Origin: Congregibacter sp.
Lineage (GTDB): Bacteria > Pseudomonadota > Gammaproteobacteria > Pseudomonadales > Halieaceae
DNA length: 7,969 nucleotides
Direction of reading: 5' to 3'
Assembly (NCBI GenBank): GCA_013911345.1
Contig: JACETJ010000052.1
Span: 1 to 7,969 of the forward strand
The notes beneath the pieces are model-generated. The model saw only the letters and a list, made by a program, of their open reading frames with translations, was not told the DNA's origin and ran no database searches. Positions within the stretch are counted from its first letter, which is position 1. Each line of letters begins with the position of its first letter. Both the position numbers and the translations under genes were made by a program. Positions 1-7,886 of the stretch are shown here, one piece after another.

Positions 1-639
1 GTTCTGTTGGATTTGGGGGTGTCGTCGCCTCAGCTCGATGATCCTGAGCGCGGTTTCAGCTTCACTCACGATGGCCCGTTGGATATGCGAATGAATACGG
101 CTGCCGGTCAATCAGCGACTGATTGGTTGGCGAGCGTTGGCGAAGGTGAGCTCGCTCGAGTACTGCGGGATCTGGGAGAGGAGCGCTTTGCTCGTCGTAT
201 TGCTGCCGCGATTGTCAGAGAGCGATCTGCTACACCTATAGACCGCACATCCCAACTGGCCGAAATCGTCTCCGCGGCCATTCCAAAGTGGGAGCCCCAC
301 AAACATCCCGCCACTAGAAGTTTTCAAGCTATTCGGCTGCAGGTGAATGGGGAGTTGGACGCATTGCGGGAGGTGCTTGATGCCATCGTGCTGGCGTTGG
401 CACCTGGGGGCAGGATGGTGGTGATCAGCTTCCATTCTCTGGAAGACCGTATCGTTAAGCGCTTTATCAGAGATGCCGCGAGGGGTGCGCAAGTGCCGCC
501 GGGCGTGCCGATTCAATACGAAGCGCAGCAAGGGCTGCTGCGTCACATAGGTAAGGCCGTTGTCCCCTCGGAGGCGGAGATTGCGGAGAACCCGAGGGCC
601 CGGTCAGCCATCATGCGGGTGGCGGAGCGACTGTCGTGA
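1..639 (+). CDS. rsmH: 16S rRNA (cytosine-1402-N4)-methyltransferase RsmH, 3' part (5' end outside window)
   Basis: RsmH (MraW) uses S-adenosylmethionine to methylate N4 of C1402 in the P site of 16S rRNA; it is a soluble cytoplasmic enzyme. The frame is open from base 1, and the first residues ([14 protein letters not shown]) align with about residue 100 of the roughly 313-residue E. coli protein, so about one third is missing upstream. Seen in order: the [10 protein letters not shown] motif, RGFSF, GPLDMRM, the family block [18 protein letters not shown], then [18 protein letters not shown] (the end of the methyltransferase core) and [10 protein letters not shown] near the C-terminus. The internal TTG at base 7 is not a real start, because the homology runs through the window edge. 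The stop overlaps the ftsL GTG by 4 bases. Position at the head of the dcw cluster is standard. Identification is firm. Confidence 0.97.
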   Translation, partial: VLLDLGVSSPQLDDPERGFSFTHDGPLDMRMNTAAGQSATDWLASVGEGELARVLRDLGEERFARRIAAAIVRERSATPIDRTSQLAEIVSAAIPKWEPHKHPATRSFQAIRLQVNGELDALREVLDAIVLALAPGGRMVVISFHSLEDRIVKRFIRDAARGAQVPPGVPIQYEAQQGLLRHIGKAVVPSEAEIAENPRARSAIMRVAERLS

Positions 640-917
640 GCCAGGGCAAACCCTCTCCTGCATTCGCAGCCTGTTTATTGGGAATTGGCTTGATCGTCTC
701 CGCGCTGGCAATAGTGGCGAGTACCCATCAGGTGCGGAGTGATTACGCCCGTCTTCAGGCGCTTGAGCTTGAGCGTTGGCAGTCGCAAGAGCAATACACC
801 CGTTTGTTACTGGAGATCAACACCTGGGCGGCACCCCATAGGATCAGTCAGATCGCGTCTGAGGCACTGTTTATGCAGGCACCCGATCTCAGCTTGTCTC
901 AGGTGGTGGCGGAATGA
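636..917 (+). CDS. ftsL: Cell division protein FtsL
   Basis: FtsL is a bitopic inner-membrane protein. It forms the FtsQLB complex with FtsB and FtsQ and relays the activation signal to FtsWI at the septum. The 93-residue product has about 7 cytoplasmic residues, one transmembrane helix (about 8-29), a periplasmic coiled-coil stretch (about 33-62, with [16 protein letters not shown]) and the FtsL C-terminal block [16 protein letters not shown] (68-83). That block matches the E. coli sequence SRVERIATEKLQMQ in pattern. The start is GTG at 636, overlapping the rsmH stop (GTGA), with GGAG at 624-627 as a plausible ribosome binding site 8 bases upstream; no ATG fits better. E. coli FtsL is longer (121 residues), mainly through its cytoplasmic tail. 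The family is weakly conserved, so the call rests on topology, the C-terminal block and position between rsmH and ftsI. Confidence 0.93.
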   Translation: MSQGKPSPAFAACLLGIGLIVSALAIVASTHQVRSDYARLQALELERWQSQEQYTRLLLEINTWAAPHRISQIASEALFMQAPDLSLSQVVAE

Positions 918-2641
918 AGCGGGGAGCTCAGCCAAGCACGCTGCCTCGATGGCGGTTCGCAGTGGTTTGTGTGGGATTGGCCATTTTGGCAGCCACGTTG
1001 GTTGGGCGGCTGGTGCATTTGCAGGTCACTGATGGCGGCCAAGGTGCGGTTTTTCTCAGAGAGCAGGGGGCATTACGAACGGTTCGCACGGCAGAGATTC
1101 CCGTTTACCGCGGGCTGATTGAAGACCGAAATGGGGTCCCGCTTGCGGTGAGCTCTCCGGTCGTCTCGCTGTGGGCAAACCCGCAAAGATTGAAGGATTC
1201 CCGTCGCCTTCCTGAGCTGGCGGAGCAACTCGCTCTGGATGCAGATGTACTTCAGGGCAAGCTTAATTTTTACGGCGACAAGCAGTTTATGTACCTGGCC
1301 CGCCATCAGACACCGGATTTTGCCCGGGGTGTGCTACGGGGAAATTTCCCCGGTGTGCGTGGCGAGCGAGAGTACCGGCGTTACTACCCGGCTGGAGAGG
1401 TGACTGCTCAGGTTCTTGGTTTAACCAATGTCGATGGGCGAGGTATTGCCGGTGTCGAGCTTGCCTATGAAGAGTGGCTGCAAGGAGTGCCGGGTAAGAA
1501 GCGGTTTATCAAGGATCTCCATGGTGAGGCGGTAAGAGACATTGGCGTGGTGGTTGAGCCCCGATCTGGTAACGCCCTGGCTCTCAGTCTGGACCTGCGC
1601 CTGCAATACGCTCAGCACCGGGAGCTGCAGCGAGCAATGAAAGAAACCGGCGCGACAGCCGGCTCAGCGGTGACCATCGATGCGTGGACTGGCGAGGTGC
1701 TCGCGGTGAGTAACTATCCGGTATTTAACCCTAACAGTCGCACTGCGTTGGATTTTGGCAGTGCGCGCAATCGCGCTTTCACCGACGCTTTCGAGCCGGG
1801 GTCCACAGTGAAAACCCTGACGCTGGTTGCCGCACTGGAAAGCGAGTTGTTCCATATAGACAGCCTCGTGGACACCCATCCGGGGAGAATTCGGGTTGGC
1901 GCGAAGATGTTACACGACCCACGCAACTACGGTGAGATCTCCGTCTCCACAATCATCGAGAAATCGAGTCAAGTCGGGGTCACCAAGTTAGCTCAAGCGG
2001 TGGGTCACGAGGCCATACTGGACGTGCTCTATCGCTTTGGTCTTGGCGAGGCCACCGGCACAGGTTTTCCGGGCGAGCGAGCGGGGCAGTTACCGGATCT
2101 GAATCATTGGAGTGATATCGAGAAGGTCACTTTGGCCTTTGGTTACGGCCTGACGGCCACCCCGATTCAGCTCGCGCGAGCCTATGCGGTGCTGGCTAAT
2201 GACGGGGTTCGCCGGCCACTGACTTTGCTGAAACAGGATCCTGATGCGTTACCGCCGGGCGAGCGTGTCATCGACGCCGATATTGCTCGCAGTGTGCTTC
2301 AGGTGCTGGACCGAGTCACTGGCCCAGGCGGCACCGCCACGCTGGCGCGGGTGCCGGGTTTTTCTGTCGGTGGAAAGACCGGCACGGTTCACAAGGTGGG
2401 TGAGGGCGGCTACCTCGATGATCAGTACGTTGCGCTGTTCGTGGGCATCGCTCCAATGAGCGCGCCGCGCTACGTCACCGCCATTCTGATCGATCAGCCC
2501 CGTGGTGATCATTATGGCGGTGGGTTGGCGGCCGCGCCGGTTTATTCCCGCATTACAGAAGAGGTGCTGCGTATTCGTAATGCGCAGCCTGAACAGTCAG
2601 ACATGGGTGCTTTGCTGGCTAAATCAGGAGGTGGGCAATGA
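914..2641 (+). CDS. ftsI: Septal peptidoglycan D,D-transpeptidase FtsI (PBP3)
   Basis: FtsI is the class B penicillin-binding protein that crosslinks septal peptidoglycan together with the glycosyltransferase FtsW; it is a beta-lactam target. The 575-residue product (E. coli 588) has a short basic cytoplasmic N-terminus, one membrane anchor (about 14-35), a pedestal domain with RGLIEDRNGVPLAVS (66-80), EYRRYYPAGEVTAQVLG and GIAGVELAYEEWL, and a C-terminal transpeptidase domain. The catalytic motif is STVK (Ser297, Lys300) and the KTGT motif is at 488-491. The middle motif reads Ser351-Ser352-Gln353, where Ser-x-Asn is expected; this is the one clear oddity. The ATG at 914 overlaps the ftsL stop (ATGA), with a modest AGGTGG at 901-906 upstream. 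The 3' end overlaps murE by 4 bases. Residues after about 555 form a short variable tail. Identification is secure. Confidence 0.98.
   Translation: MKRGAQPSTLPRWRFAVVCVGLAILAATLVGRLVHLQVTDGGQGAVFLREQGALRTVRTAEIPVYRGLIEDRNGVPLAVSSPVVSLWANPQRLKDSRRLPELAEQLALDADVLQGKLNFYGDKQFMYLARHQTPDFARGVLRGNFPGVRGEREYRRYYPAGEVTAQVLGLTNVDGRGIAGVELAYEEWLQGVPGKKRFIKDLHGEAVRDIGVVVEPRSGNALALSLDLRLQYAQHRELQRAMKETGATAGSAVTIDAWTGEVLAVSNYPVFNPNSRTALDFGSARNRAFTDAFEPGSTVKTLTLVAALESELFHIDSLVDTHPGRIRVGAKMLHDPRNYGEISVSTIIEKSSQVGVTKLAQAVGHEAILDVLYRFGLGEATGTGFPGERAGQLPDLNHWSDIEKVTLAFGYGLTATPIQLARAYAVLANDGVRRPLTLLKQDPDALPPGERVIDADIARSVLQVLDRVTGPGGTATLARVPGFSVGGKTGTVHKVGEGGYLDDQYVALFVGIAPMSAPRYVTAILIDQPRGDHYGGGLAAAPVYSRITEEVLRIRNAQPEQSDMGALLAKSGGGQ
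2626..2633 (+). promoter_or_regulatory. Strong ribosome binding site for murE
   Basis: AGGAGGTG lies inside the last codons of ftsI. It is an eight-base match to the anti-Shine-Dalgarno sequence. The AGGAGG core sits 6 bases before the ATG at 2638 and 12 before a second in-frame ATG at 2644. The spacing favours 2638 as the murE start. It suggests murE is initiated strongly by itself and not only by coupling. Confidence 0.75.
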
Positions 2642-4083
2642 GTATGAGCCTTCGCGCTCTGCTGGATGACCCGGGTGTGCCTGATGTAGTGGCTGCCAAC
2701 CTCACGCTGGATAGCAGGAGCGTTAATCGCAACGACGTATTCATCGCATTGCCGGGATCTAAGCAAGACGGCAGAGACTTCATTGCGGCCGCGCTGGCGC
2801 AGGGTGCCGTAGCGGTGCTGTCTGAGTCGGATGAGGGAGGTGAATCAAACGATGCACGTGTCGTCCCAGTTACCAATTTAAGGGCGAAGCTGGGAGCGCT
2901 CGCCAATCGATTTTATGGTTCTCCCTCCAGTGAGCTCGCGGTCGTTGCGGTGACCGGCACAAATGGTAAGACCTCGGTCGTGGATTTGACTGCACAAATA
3001 CTGAGGCATGCCGGCAAAAAAACCGCATCGATTGGCACGCTTGGCATGCGGCTTAATCAGCAGCCACAGGAAACTCGCAACACCACGCCTGACTGCCTGA
3101 GTTTGCACAAGCAACTTCATCATTGGCGTGAGCAGGGAGTTGATTGTGTAGCGCTCGAGGCCTCCAGCCACGCGCTGGATCAAGGGCGACTGGATGGCTT
3201 GAAAGTCGATGTCGGTGTATTCACGAATCTGTCCAGGGATCACCTTGATTACCACAACTCTATGTCTGCGTATTGCGCTGCAAAGCTCCGCCTTTTCCGT
3301 GAGTTTGCGCCTGACGTGAGAATTTATAACGCAGATGACGCAGTCGTTGCGAGGCACTCTGACGTCTGGCTCGCGGGCAGTGTCAGTCTGTCAAGCGAAC
3401 TGGATTCAGCGGCCGTGTGCTTTGAGATCGTGCAATCCACACCCTTGCACTTAAATGTGCGGACACCCTGGGGAGAGGGCAGTTTGCGTTCATCACTGTC
3501 AGGACCATTCAATGCATTCAACCTAATGGCGTCTCTATCGGCGGCGGTCTCGGTCGGCATTTCCTTTTCTGATGCGCTGCGGGCTGCAGAGGCTGCCCAG
3601 CCGGTGTTGGGGCGGTTGCAGGTTGTTGGCACCGACGCCGATATCAGGGTGGTCATTGATTACGCTCACACGCCTGATGCCCTCCAACGTGCCCTCGTTG
3701 CGCTCAAGGCTGCAGAGAGCCCGGGCAGTATTTGGGTTTTATTCGGCTGCGGCGGAGATCGCGATCAGGGTAAACGCGCCGAGATGGGGGCGATTGCCTG
3801 TCGCTTTGCTGACCGTGTGATTGTGACCAGTGATAATCCCCGCTCAGAAGCTCCCAGCGCGATCATCCAAGATATTTTGACCGGCTGCGAAGGCGTCTCA
3901 CCTATGGTTGAGGAGGACCGTGCGTCGGCTATTGCGCTCGCTGTCTCGCAGGCCAGCCCCGGAGATACGGTACTGATTGCCGGTAAAGGGCACGAGACCT
4001 ATCAGGAAATTGATGGTGTTCGATTACCTTTCAGTGATGCTGACTGCGCTAGAGAGCAGCTTCAGTGCCGGCGGGCCGCCTGA
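2638..4083 (+). CDS. murE: UDP-N-acetylmuramoyl-L-alanyl-D-glutamate--2,6-diaminopimelate ligase MurE
   Basis: MurE is the cytoplasmic ATP-dependent ligase that adds the third stem-peptide residue to UDP-MurNAc-L-Ala-D-Glu. The 481-residue product shows the three Mur ligase domains. The N-terminal UDP-binding domain includes TLDSRSV (23-29). The central ATPase domain has the P-loop TGTNGKTS (106-113), EASSHALDQGRLDG (174-187), NLSRDHLDYH (197-206) and Lys216 in YCAAK, the lysine that is carbamylated in this family. The C-terminal domain has DYAHTPDAL (341-349), FGCGGDRDQGKR (369-380), DNPRSEAP (399-406) and GKGHETYQ (449-456). The DNPR motif marks meso-diaminopimelate as the added amino acid, not lysine. 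The start ATG overlaps the ftsI stop (ATGA) and has a strong ribosome binding site. All catalytic motifs are intact. Confidence 0.98.
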   Translation: MSMSLRALLDDPGVPDVVAANLTLDSRSVNRNDVFIALPGSKQDGRDFIAAALAQGAVAVLSESDEGGESNDARVVPVTNLRAKLGALANRFYGSPSSELAVVAVTGTNGKTSVVDLTAQILRHAGKKTASIGTLGMRLNQQPQETRNTTPDCLSLHKQLHHWREQGVDCVALEASSHALDQGRLDGLKVDVGVFTNLSRDHLDYHNSMSAYCAAKLRLFREFAPDVRIYNADDAVVARHSDVWLAGSVSLSSELDSAAVCFEIVQSTPLHLNVRTPWGEGSLRSSLSGPFNAFNLMASLSAAVSVGISFSDALRAAEAAQPVLGRLQVVGTDADIRVVIDYAHTPDALQRALVALKAAESPGSIWVLFGCGGDRDQGKRAEMGAIACRFADRVIVTSDNPRSEAPSAIIQDILTGCEGVSPMVEEDRASAIALAVSQASPGDTVLIAGKGHETYQEIDGVRLPFSDADCAREQLQCRRAA

Positions 4084-5444
4084 TGGGTGCCATAGCATTA
4101 CAGGCGTTGGCAGAGGAGACAGGTGGTCAGCTGTATGGCGAGTCGGTGCCGATACAGCACCTCAAAATAGATAGCCGCGAGGTCTCAGCGGGAGATTTGT
4201 TTGCTGCGATCTGCGGGCAGCATGCAGATGGACACGATTATGTACCTCAGGCCGTCGCGGCAGGCGCCTCGGCCGTACTGACCGAGCGAAAGGTCGAAAG
4301 CGGAGCACCTCAGCTTGTCGTTTCCAACATTACCCATGCTTCTGGGCGCTTTGGATATCTGAAGCGACAAGCCTTTGCTGGAGACATCATCGCGATTACC
4401 GGCAGCGCTGGTAAAACCACGACAAAGAATCTCATCGCTGCTGCGCTGGGGTCCAGTGGTGCGGTGCACGCTACTTTAGGCAATCAAAACAATGAACTGG
4501 GTGTGCCTTTAACGTTATCGGGCCTGACGGACGACTACCGGTACGGGGTCATCGAGATGGGTGCCGGGCAATCCGGCGATATTGCCTATCTCTGCGAATT
4601 GGCAAGGCCCAATGTGTCTGTCTGTGTGAATGCGTCGGCCGCACACCTTGCGCATTACGACAGTGTCGATGCTATCGCCACCACCAAAGGAGAAATCTTT
4701 GAGGGCTTGGGTGGCACGGGTCTCGCTGTGATCAACGCAGACCAGAGATGGTCATCGCAATGGCGCGCGCAAGCGGGTTCCGCGCGCCAAGTCACTTTCG
4801 GACTGTTGGAGTCAGCGGATTACCGCGCGACGGATATTCATCACCGGGGTTTAGAGGGGACGGAGTTTCGACTCGAAGGGCCGACTTTTTCCGTATCCGT
4901 ATCGTTGCAACTTGCTGGCGATCAGCACGTGTCAAACGCACTGGCTGCACTGGCTGTTGCAATTGAATTGGGGGTCGCGCCACAGCACGCAGCTGACGGC
5001 GTCGCAACGGTTACCGCTGGTATTGGTCGCGGCGCGGCCATGCCGCGTGTAGGTGGCGGTATGGTCATCGACGATACCTATAACGCCAACCCGGCAGCGG
5101 TGAAGGCTGCGCTGGACGTGCTGGCACGAGAATCGGGTTATCGGGTGCTGGTTCTGGGTCCGATGCTTGAGCTTGGGTCGACCAGTGAAGCGTTGCACGC
5201 AGACGTTGGCCGGTATGCGAGAGAAAAGGGCATCGATCTCTTGATCACTGTCGGCGAGGAGGCCGCGCCGGCGGCCGAGGCATTTGGTGGCAGCGCCCTT
5301 TCTTTTCCCGACCAGACCTCTCTACACGCTGATTTCCCGACGTTGCCAAAGGAGCATGTTGTTTGGGTTAAAGGCTCACGAGCGGCGGGCCTGGAACGCA
5401 CAGTGGCGTGGCTCTTCAGTTCTGAGGAGGCAACGTCATGCTGA
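4083..5444 (+). CDS. murF: UDP-N-acetylmuramoyl-tripeptide--D-alanyl-D-alanine ligase MurF
   Basis: MurF adds the D-Ala-D-Ala dipeptide and completes UDP-MurNAc-pentapeptide in the cytoplasm. I chose ATG 4083, which overlaps the murE stop as TGATG. The 453-residue product then begins [15 protein letters not shown], in register with the E. coli N-terminus. An in-frame GTG at 4065 would add six residues and a 19-base overlap; neither start has a strong ribosome binding site. Motifs (numbered from 4083) are the P-loop [10 protein letters not shown] (106-115), [13 protein letters not shown] (133-145), [13 protein letters not shown] (158-170), NASAAHL (183-189), Lys202 in TKGEIF (the carbamylated lysine), DDTYNANP (330-337) and [10 protein letters not shown] (429-438). 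Two motifs depart from consensus: GDQHVSNA (279-286) where GxHNxxNA or a close variant is usual, and GPMLELG (359-365) where GDMxELG is usual. The core motifs are intact, so it is probably functional. Confidence 0.96.
   Translation: MGAIALQALAEETGGQLYGESVPIQHLKIDSREVSAGDLFAAICGQHADGHDYVPQAVAAGASAVLTERKVESGAPQLVVSNITHASGRFGYLKRQAFAGDIIAITGSAGKTTTKNLIAAALGSSGAVHATLGNQNNELGVPLTLSGLTDDYRYGVIEMGAGQSGDIAYLCELARPNVSVCVNASAAHLAHYDSVDAIATTKGEIFEGLGGTGLAVINADQRWSSQWRAQAGSARQVTFGLLESADYRATDIHHRGLEGTEFRLEGPTFSVSVSLQLAGDQHVSNALAALAVAIELGVAPQHAADGVATVTAGIGRGAAMPRVGGGMVIDDTYNANPAAVKAALDVLARESGYRVLVLGPMLELGSTSEALHADVGRYAREKGIDLLITVGEEAAPAAEAFGGSALSFPDQTSLHADFPTLPKEHVVWVKGSRAAGLERTVAWLFSSEEATSC
5424..5430 (+). 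promoter_or_regulatory. Ribosome binding site for mraY
   Basis: GAGGAGG inside the end of murF lies 7 bases before the ATG at 5438 and 13 before another in-frame ATG at 5444. The spacing, and alignment of the [11 protein letters not shown]-terminus with E. coli MLVWLAEHLV, choose 5438 as the mraY start. Confidence 0.72.
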
Positions 5445-6520
5445 TGTGGCTCAGCGAAAAATTGCTGTTCATCGATCCCGGGTTTGCTGTCTTTCAGTAC
5501 CTGACACTGCGGGGGATTCTTGCCGCTTGCACTGCTCTGGCGATTTCTATGGTGGTGGGCCCCGTTGTGATTGAGCGCCTGAATCAATTGCAGATTGGTC
5601 AGACCATTCGTGAGGAGGGGCCTCAATCGCATCTCGAAAAGGCCGGCACGCCCACGATGGGTGGGGCATTAATTTTAGTGACGGTGCTGGGTTCCACCCT
5701 GTTATGGGCTGACCTGAGCAGTCGCTACGTCTGGGTGGCTGTTGTCACGACCATTGCTTTTGGCGCCATTGGCTGGGTCGATGACTACCGCAAGGTTGTT
5801 CGCAAAGACACTCGGGGCTTGCCAGCGCGGTGGAAATACCTGTGGCAGTCACTGTTTGCCTTTGGCATCACGCTGTATCTCTTTGATACGGCGCTGCTGC
5901 CTGAAGAAACCACACTCTATGTGCCATTTTTCAAAGACATAGCGTTGGCCATGGGTTGGCTGTTTGTGCCTTTCAGTTATTTTGTTGTGGTCGGTTCGAG
6001 TAACGCCGTCAACCTGACTGACGGTTTGGATGGGCTGGCGATTATGCCCACGGTGATGGTGGCAACGGGCCTGGGCGTAATTGCGTATCTCGCGGGTCAT
6101 GTCGAGTTTGCCGAATACCTCAATATCGCTTACCTGCCCGGCACCGGCGAACTCATGGTTTTCTGCGGGGCGATTGCCGGGGCGGGTCTCGGTTTTCTCT
6201 GGTTCAACACTTACCCCGCGATGATTTTCATGGGCGATGTCGGCGCGCTGGCGCTGGGCGCCGCGCTGGGGATTGTTGCGGTGATGACGCGCCACGAGAT
6301 CGTGCTCTTCATTATGGGCGGGATTTTCGTACTCGAAACCGTCTCGGTCATTATTCAGGTTGGGTCCTTCAAGCTAACCGGCAAGCGCGTCTTCCGCATG
6401 GCGCCGATACATCACCACTTCGAGCTCAAAGGCTGGCCGGAGCCGCGTGTCATCGTCCGTTTCTGGATCATTACCGTGATGCTGGTGCTCTTTGGGCTGG
6501 CGACACTGAAGCTGAGGTGA
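5438..6520 (+). CDS. mraY: Phospho-N-acetylmuramoyl-pentapeptide-transferase MraY
   Basis: MraY is a polytopic inner-membrane enzyme. It transfers phospho-MurNAc-pentapeptide from UDP to undecaprenyl phosphate, giving lipid I, the first membrane step of peptidoglycan synthesis. The 360-residue product has the same length as the E. coli protein and resembles it from end to end. Visible signatures are [16 protein letters not shown] (61-76), [15 protein letters not shown] (114-128) with the essential Asp115-Asp116 pair, [13 protein letters not shown] (189-201), [19 protein letters not shown] (256-274) with Asp267, and [23 protein letters not shown] (321-343) with the histidine cluster. Many hydrophobic segments fit the family's ten-helix topology. 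The gene overlaps murF by 7 bases and is followed by the only non-overlapping junction in the window. Nothing is truncated or altered in the active site. Confidence 0.99.
   Translation: MLMWLSEKLLFIDPGFAVFQYLTLRGILAACTALAISMVVGPVVIERLNQLQIGQTIREEGPQSHLEKAGTPTMGGALILVTVLGSTLLWADLSSRYVWVAVVTTIAFGAIGWVDDYRKVVRKDTRGLPARWKYLWQSLFAFGITLYLFDTALLPEETTLYVPFFKDIALAMGWLFVPFSYFVVVGSSNAVNLTDGLDGLAIMPTVMVATGLGVIAYLAGHVEFAEYLNIAYLPGTGELMVFCGAIAGAGLGFLWFNTYPAMIFMGDVGALALGAALGIVAVMTRHEIVLFIMGGIFVLETVSVIIQVGSFKLTGKRVFRMAPIHHHFELKGWPEPRVIVRFWIITVMLVLFGLATLKLR
6514..6520 (+). promoter_or_regulatory. Ribosome binding site for murD, overlapping the mraY stop codon
   Basis: GAGGTGA includes the mraY TGA itself and matches the anti-Shine-Dalgarno sequence over seven bases. 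It sits 7 bases before the ATG at 6528 and 10 before the adjacent ATG at 6531. A GAGGG at 6523-6527 directly abuts the ATG and is too close to act as the site. Ribosomes ending mraY would therefore sit on the murD binding site. Confidence 0.65.
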
Positions 6521-6527
6521 TCGAGGG

Positions 6528-7886
6528 ATGATGACAACATCGACCATCGCTAGCTCGGAAAGACGAATCATTTTCGGTCTTGGTGTAACCGGGCAATCGG
6601 TAGCGCGTTGGTGGCATCAACAAGGTGTGCCGTTTTACGCGATCGATAGCCGCGCGGAGTTGCAAGAAGACACCAACGCGATTGCCCATGTCGACCGGAG
6701 CCGAGCCACCTTCGGTGATATCGATTTAACCGTGGCTGACGACTGCACCGAAATGATTGTCAGTCCGGGAGTGGCGCTTGACCACCCGGTTGTCGAGCGA
6801 GCACTTGAACGTGGATGTCGCGTTCGGGGAGACATTGATCTCTTTCTCGAAGCCGCTCAGGCGCCCGTGGTGGGGATTACGGGTTCCAACGGCAAATCTA
6901 CTGTGACTTCATTGCTGGGCGAGATGATCACCGCTTGCCAGGTGAAGGTGGCTGTCGGTGGGAATCTCGGTCGGCCCGCTCTAGATCTACTTGAAGACCA
7001 GCCCGATCTTTACATCCTCGAGCTGTCCAGTTTTCAGCTGGAACGCTCCGAGGCAATGGGTTTACAGCTGGCCACGGTGATCAATGTCAGTGCTGATCAT
7101 CTCGACCGCTACGCCTCGCTGAGCGAATACCATCGAGCCAAACATGCCATTTTCAAGAAAGTGGGTCATGTGGTGGCGAACCGCGATGATCCTCTAACAA
7201 TTCCGTTGATACCCGAGGGCACCCCCATCACCTGGTGGCGGTCTGCCGAGCCTGACCTTAATGAATTTGGTCTGCGGCAGATCGATGATGTGATGTGGTT
7301 ATGCCGTGGGCTTGAGAAGCTGGTCAGTGTTGATGAATTACAGGTAGCGGGCAGACACAACCACCTAAATGTACTCGCAGCGTTAGCTTTAGGCGCCGCG
7401 CTTAACATGCCGCTGGACAAATTGATCGAGGGCGCTCGGCGTTATCGGGGGCTACCCCATCGCTGCCAAGTGATTGGTCAAATCAGCGGGGTACGCTACA
7501 TCGATGACAGTAAGGCCACCAATATTGGAGCGACTGCGGCTGCCCTAGCCGGGTTGGCCGATGATGGAGATATCTGGTTAATTGTTGGTGGCCAGGGTAA
7601 AGGTCAGGATTTTTCACAGCTCAAGCCCATTCTCTCCGGACTGAAGGTGCGATTGCTGGCCATCGGTGAGGCCAAGGAAGAAATACGATCTCATCTCGCT
7701 GGCGAAACGCCAGTAGAAGTGCTCAATAGCCTAGAGGACGCAGTGATTCGGAGTGCCTCAGCGGCCAGACCCGGAGACACCGTCCTGCTGTCTCCGGCTT
7801 GCGCCAGCTTTGACATGTTCTCGAGTTATATCGAACGGGGCGAGCGGTTCAAGGAAGCGGTTGACGCGTTGGAGGTGGCTGCATGA
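6528..7886 (+). CDS. murD: UDP-N-acetylmuramoyl-L-alanine--D-glutamate ligase MurD
   Basis: MurD is the cytoplasmic ATP-dependent ligase that adds D-glutamate to UDP-MurNAc-L-Ala. The 452-residue product (E. coli 438) has an N-terminal Rossmann-like UDP-binding domain with FGLGVTGQSVARW (16-28) and VSPGVALDHP (78-87). The ATPase domain has the P-loop GITGSNGKSTVT (116-127), LELSSFQLE (164-172), NVSADHLDRY (186-195), Lys205 in YHRAKHAIF (the carbamylated lysine) and AGRHNHLNVLAALAL (274-288). The C-terminal domain has GLPHRCQV (308-315), DDSKATNIGAT (326-336), GGQGKGQDFS (354-363) and LLSPACASFDMF (420-431). Two ATGs are adjacent (6528 and 6531); the first gives better spacing from the ribosome binding site, and the choice changes only one residue. 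All catalytic motifs are present. The gene overlaps ftsW by 4 bases. Confidence 0.98.
   Translation: MMTTSTIASSERRIIFGLGVTGQSVARWWHQQGVPFYAIDSRAELQEDTNAIAHVDRSRATFGDIDLTVADDCTEMIVSPGVALDHPVVERALERGCRVRGDIDLFLEAAQAPVVGITGSNGKSTVTSLLGEMITACQVKVAVGGNLGRPALDLLEDQPDLYILELSSFQLERSEAMGLQLATVINVSADHLDRYASLSEYHRAKHAIFKKVGHVVANRDDPLTIPLIPEGTPITWWRSAEPDLNEFGLRQIDDVMWLCRGLEKLVSVDELQVAGRHNHLNVLAALALGAALNMPLDKLIEGARRYRGLPHRCQVIGQISGVRYIDDSKATNIGATAAALAGLADDGDIWLIVGGQGKGQDFSQLKPILSGLKVRLLAIGEAKEEIRSHLAGETPVEVLNSLEDAVIRSASAARPGDTVLLSPACASFDMFSSYIERGERFKEAVDALEVAA
7871..7877 (+). promoter_or_regulatory. Ribosome binding site for ftsW
   Basis: GGAGGTG in the last codons of murD lies 5 bases before the ATG at 7883. 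It supports that ATG over the in-frame ATG at 7901. Confidence 0.65.

Noticed and set aside
1..639. TTG at base 7 as the start of a short rsmH-like gene
   Set aside because: The frame is open from base 1 and the homology to RsmH runs straight through the window edge, so the gene is cut by the window and not truncated in the genome.
3016..3022. Run of seven A in murE (codons GGC AAA AAA ACC), a possible slippage site
   Set aside because: The base before the lysine codons is C, so it is not a perfect X-XXY-YYZ heptamer. MurE continues in frame with all motifs, and no alternative product is evident.
2878..3357. A 159-codon minus-strand open frame inside murE (similar ones at 112-546 in rsmH and 5849-6295 in mraY)
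   Set aside because: Shadow frames of conserved genes, with no recognisable domain and no gene-like context.
5138..5632. A 164-codon open frame on the minus strand across the murF/mraY junction
   Set aside because: It lies antisense to two clearly conserved genes, its translation resembles no family I recognise, and long antisense frames are expected in GC-rich coding DNA.
6235..6264. MraY reads [11 protein letters not shown] where E. coli has FMGDVGSLALG
   Set aside because: As I recall it, Pseudomonas MraY also has Ala here, and the essential Asp267 is intact, so this is normal family variation.
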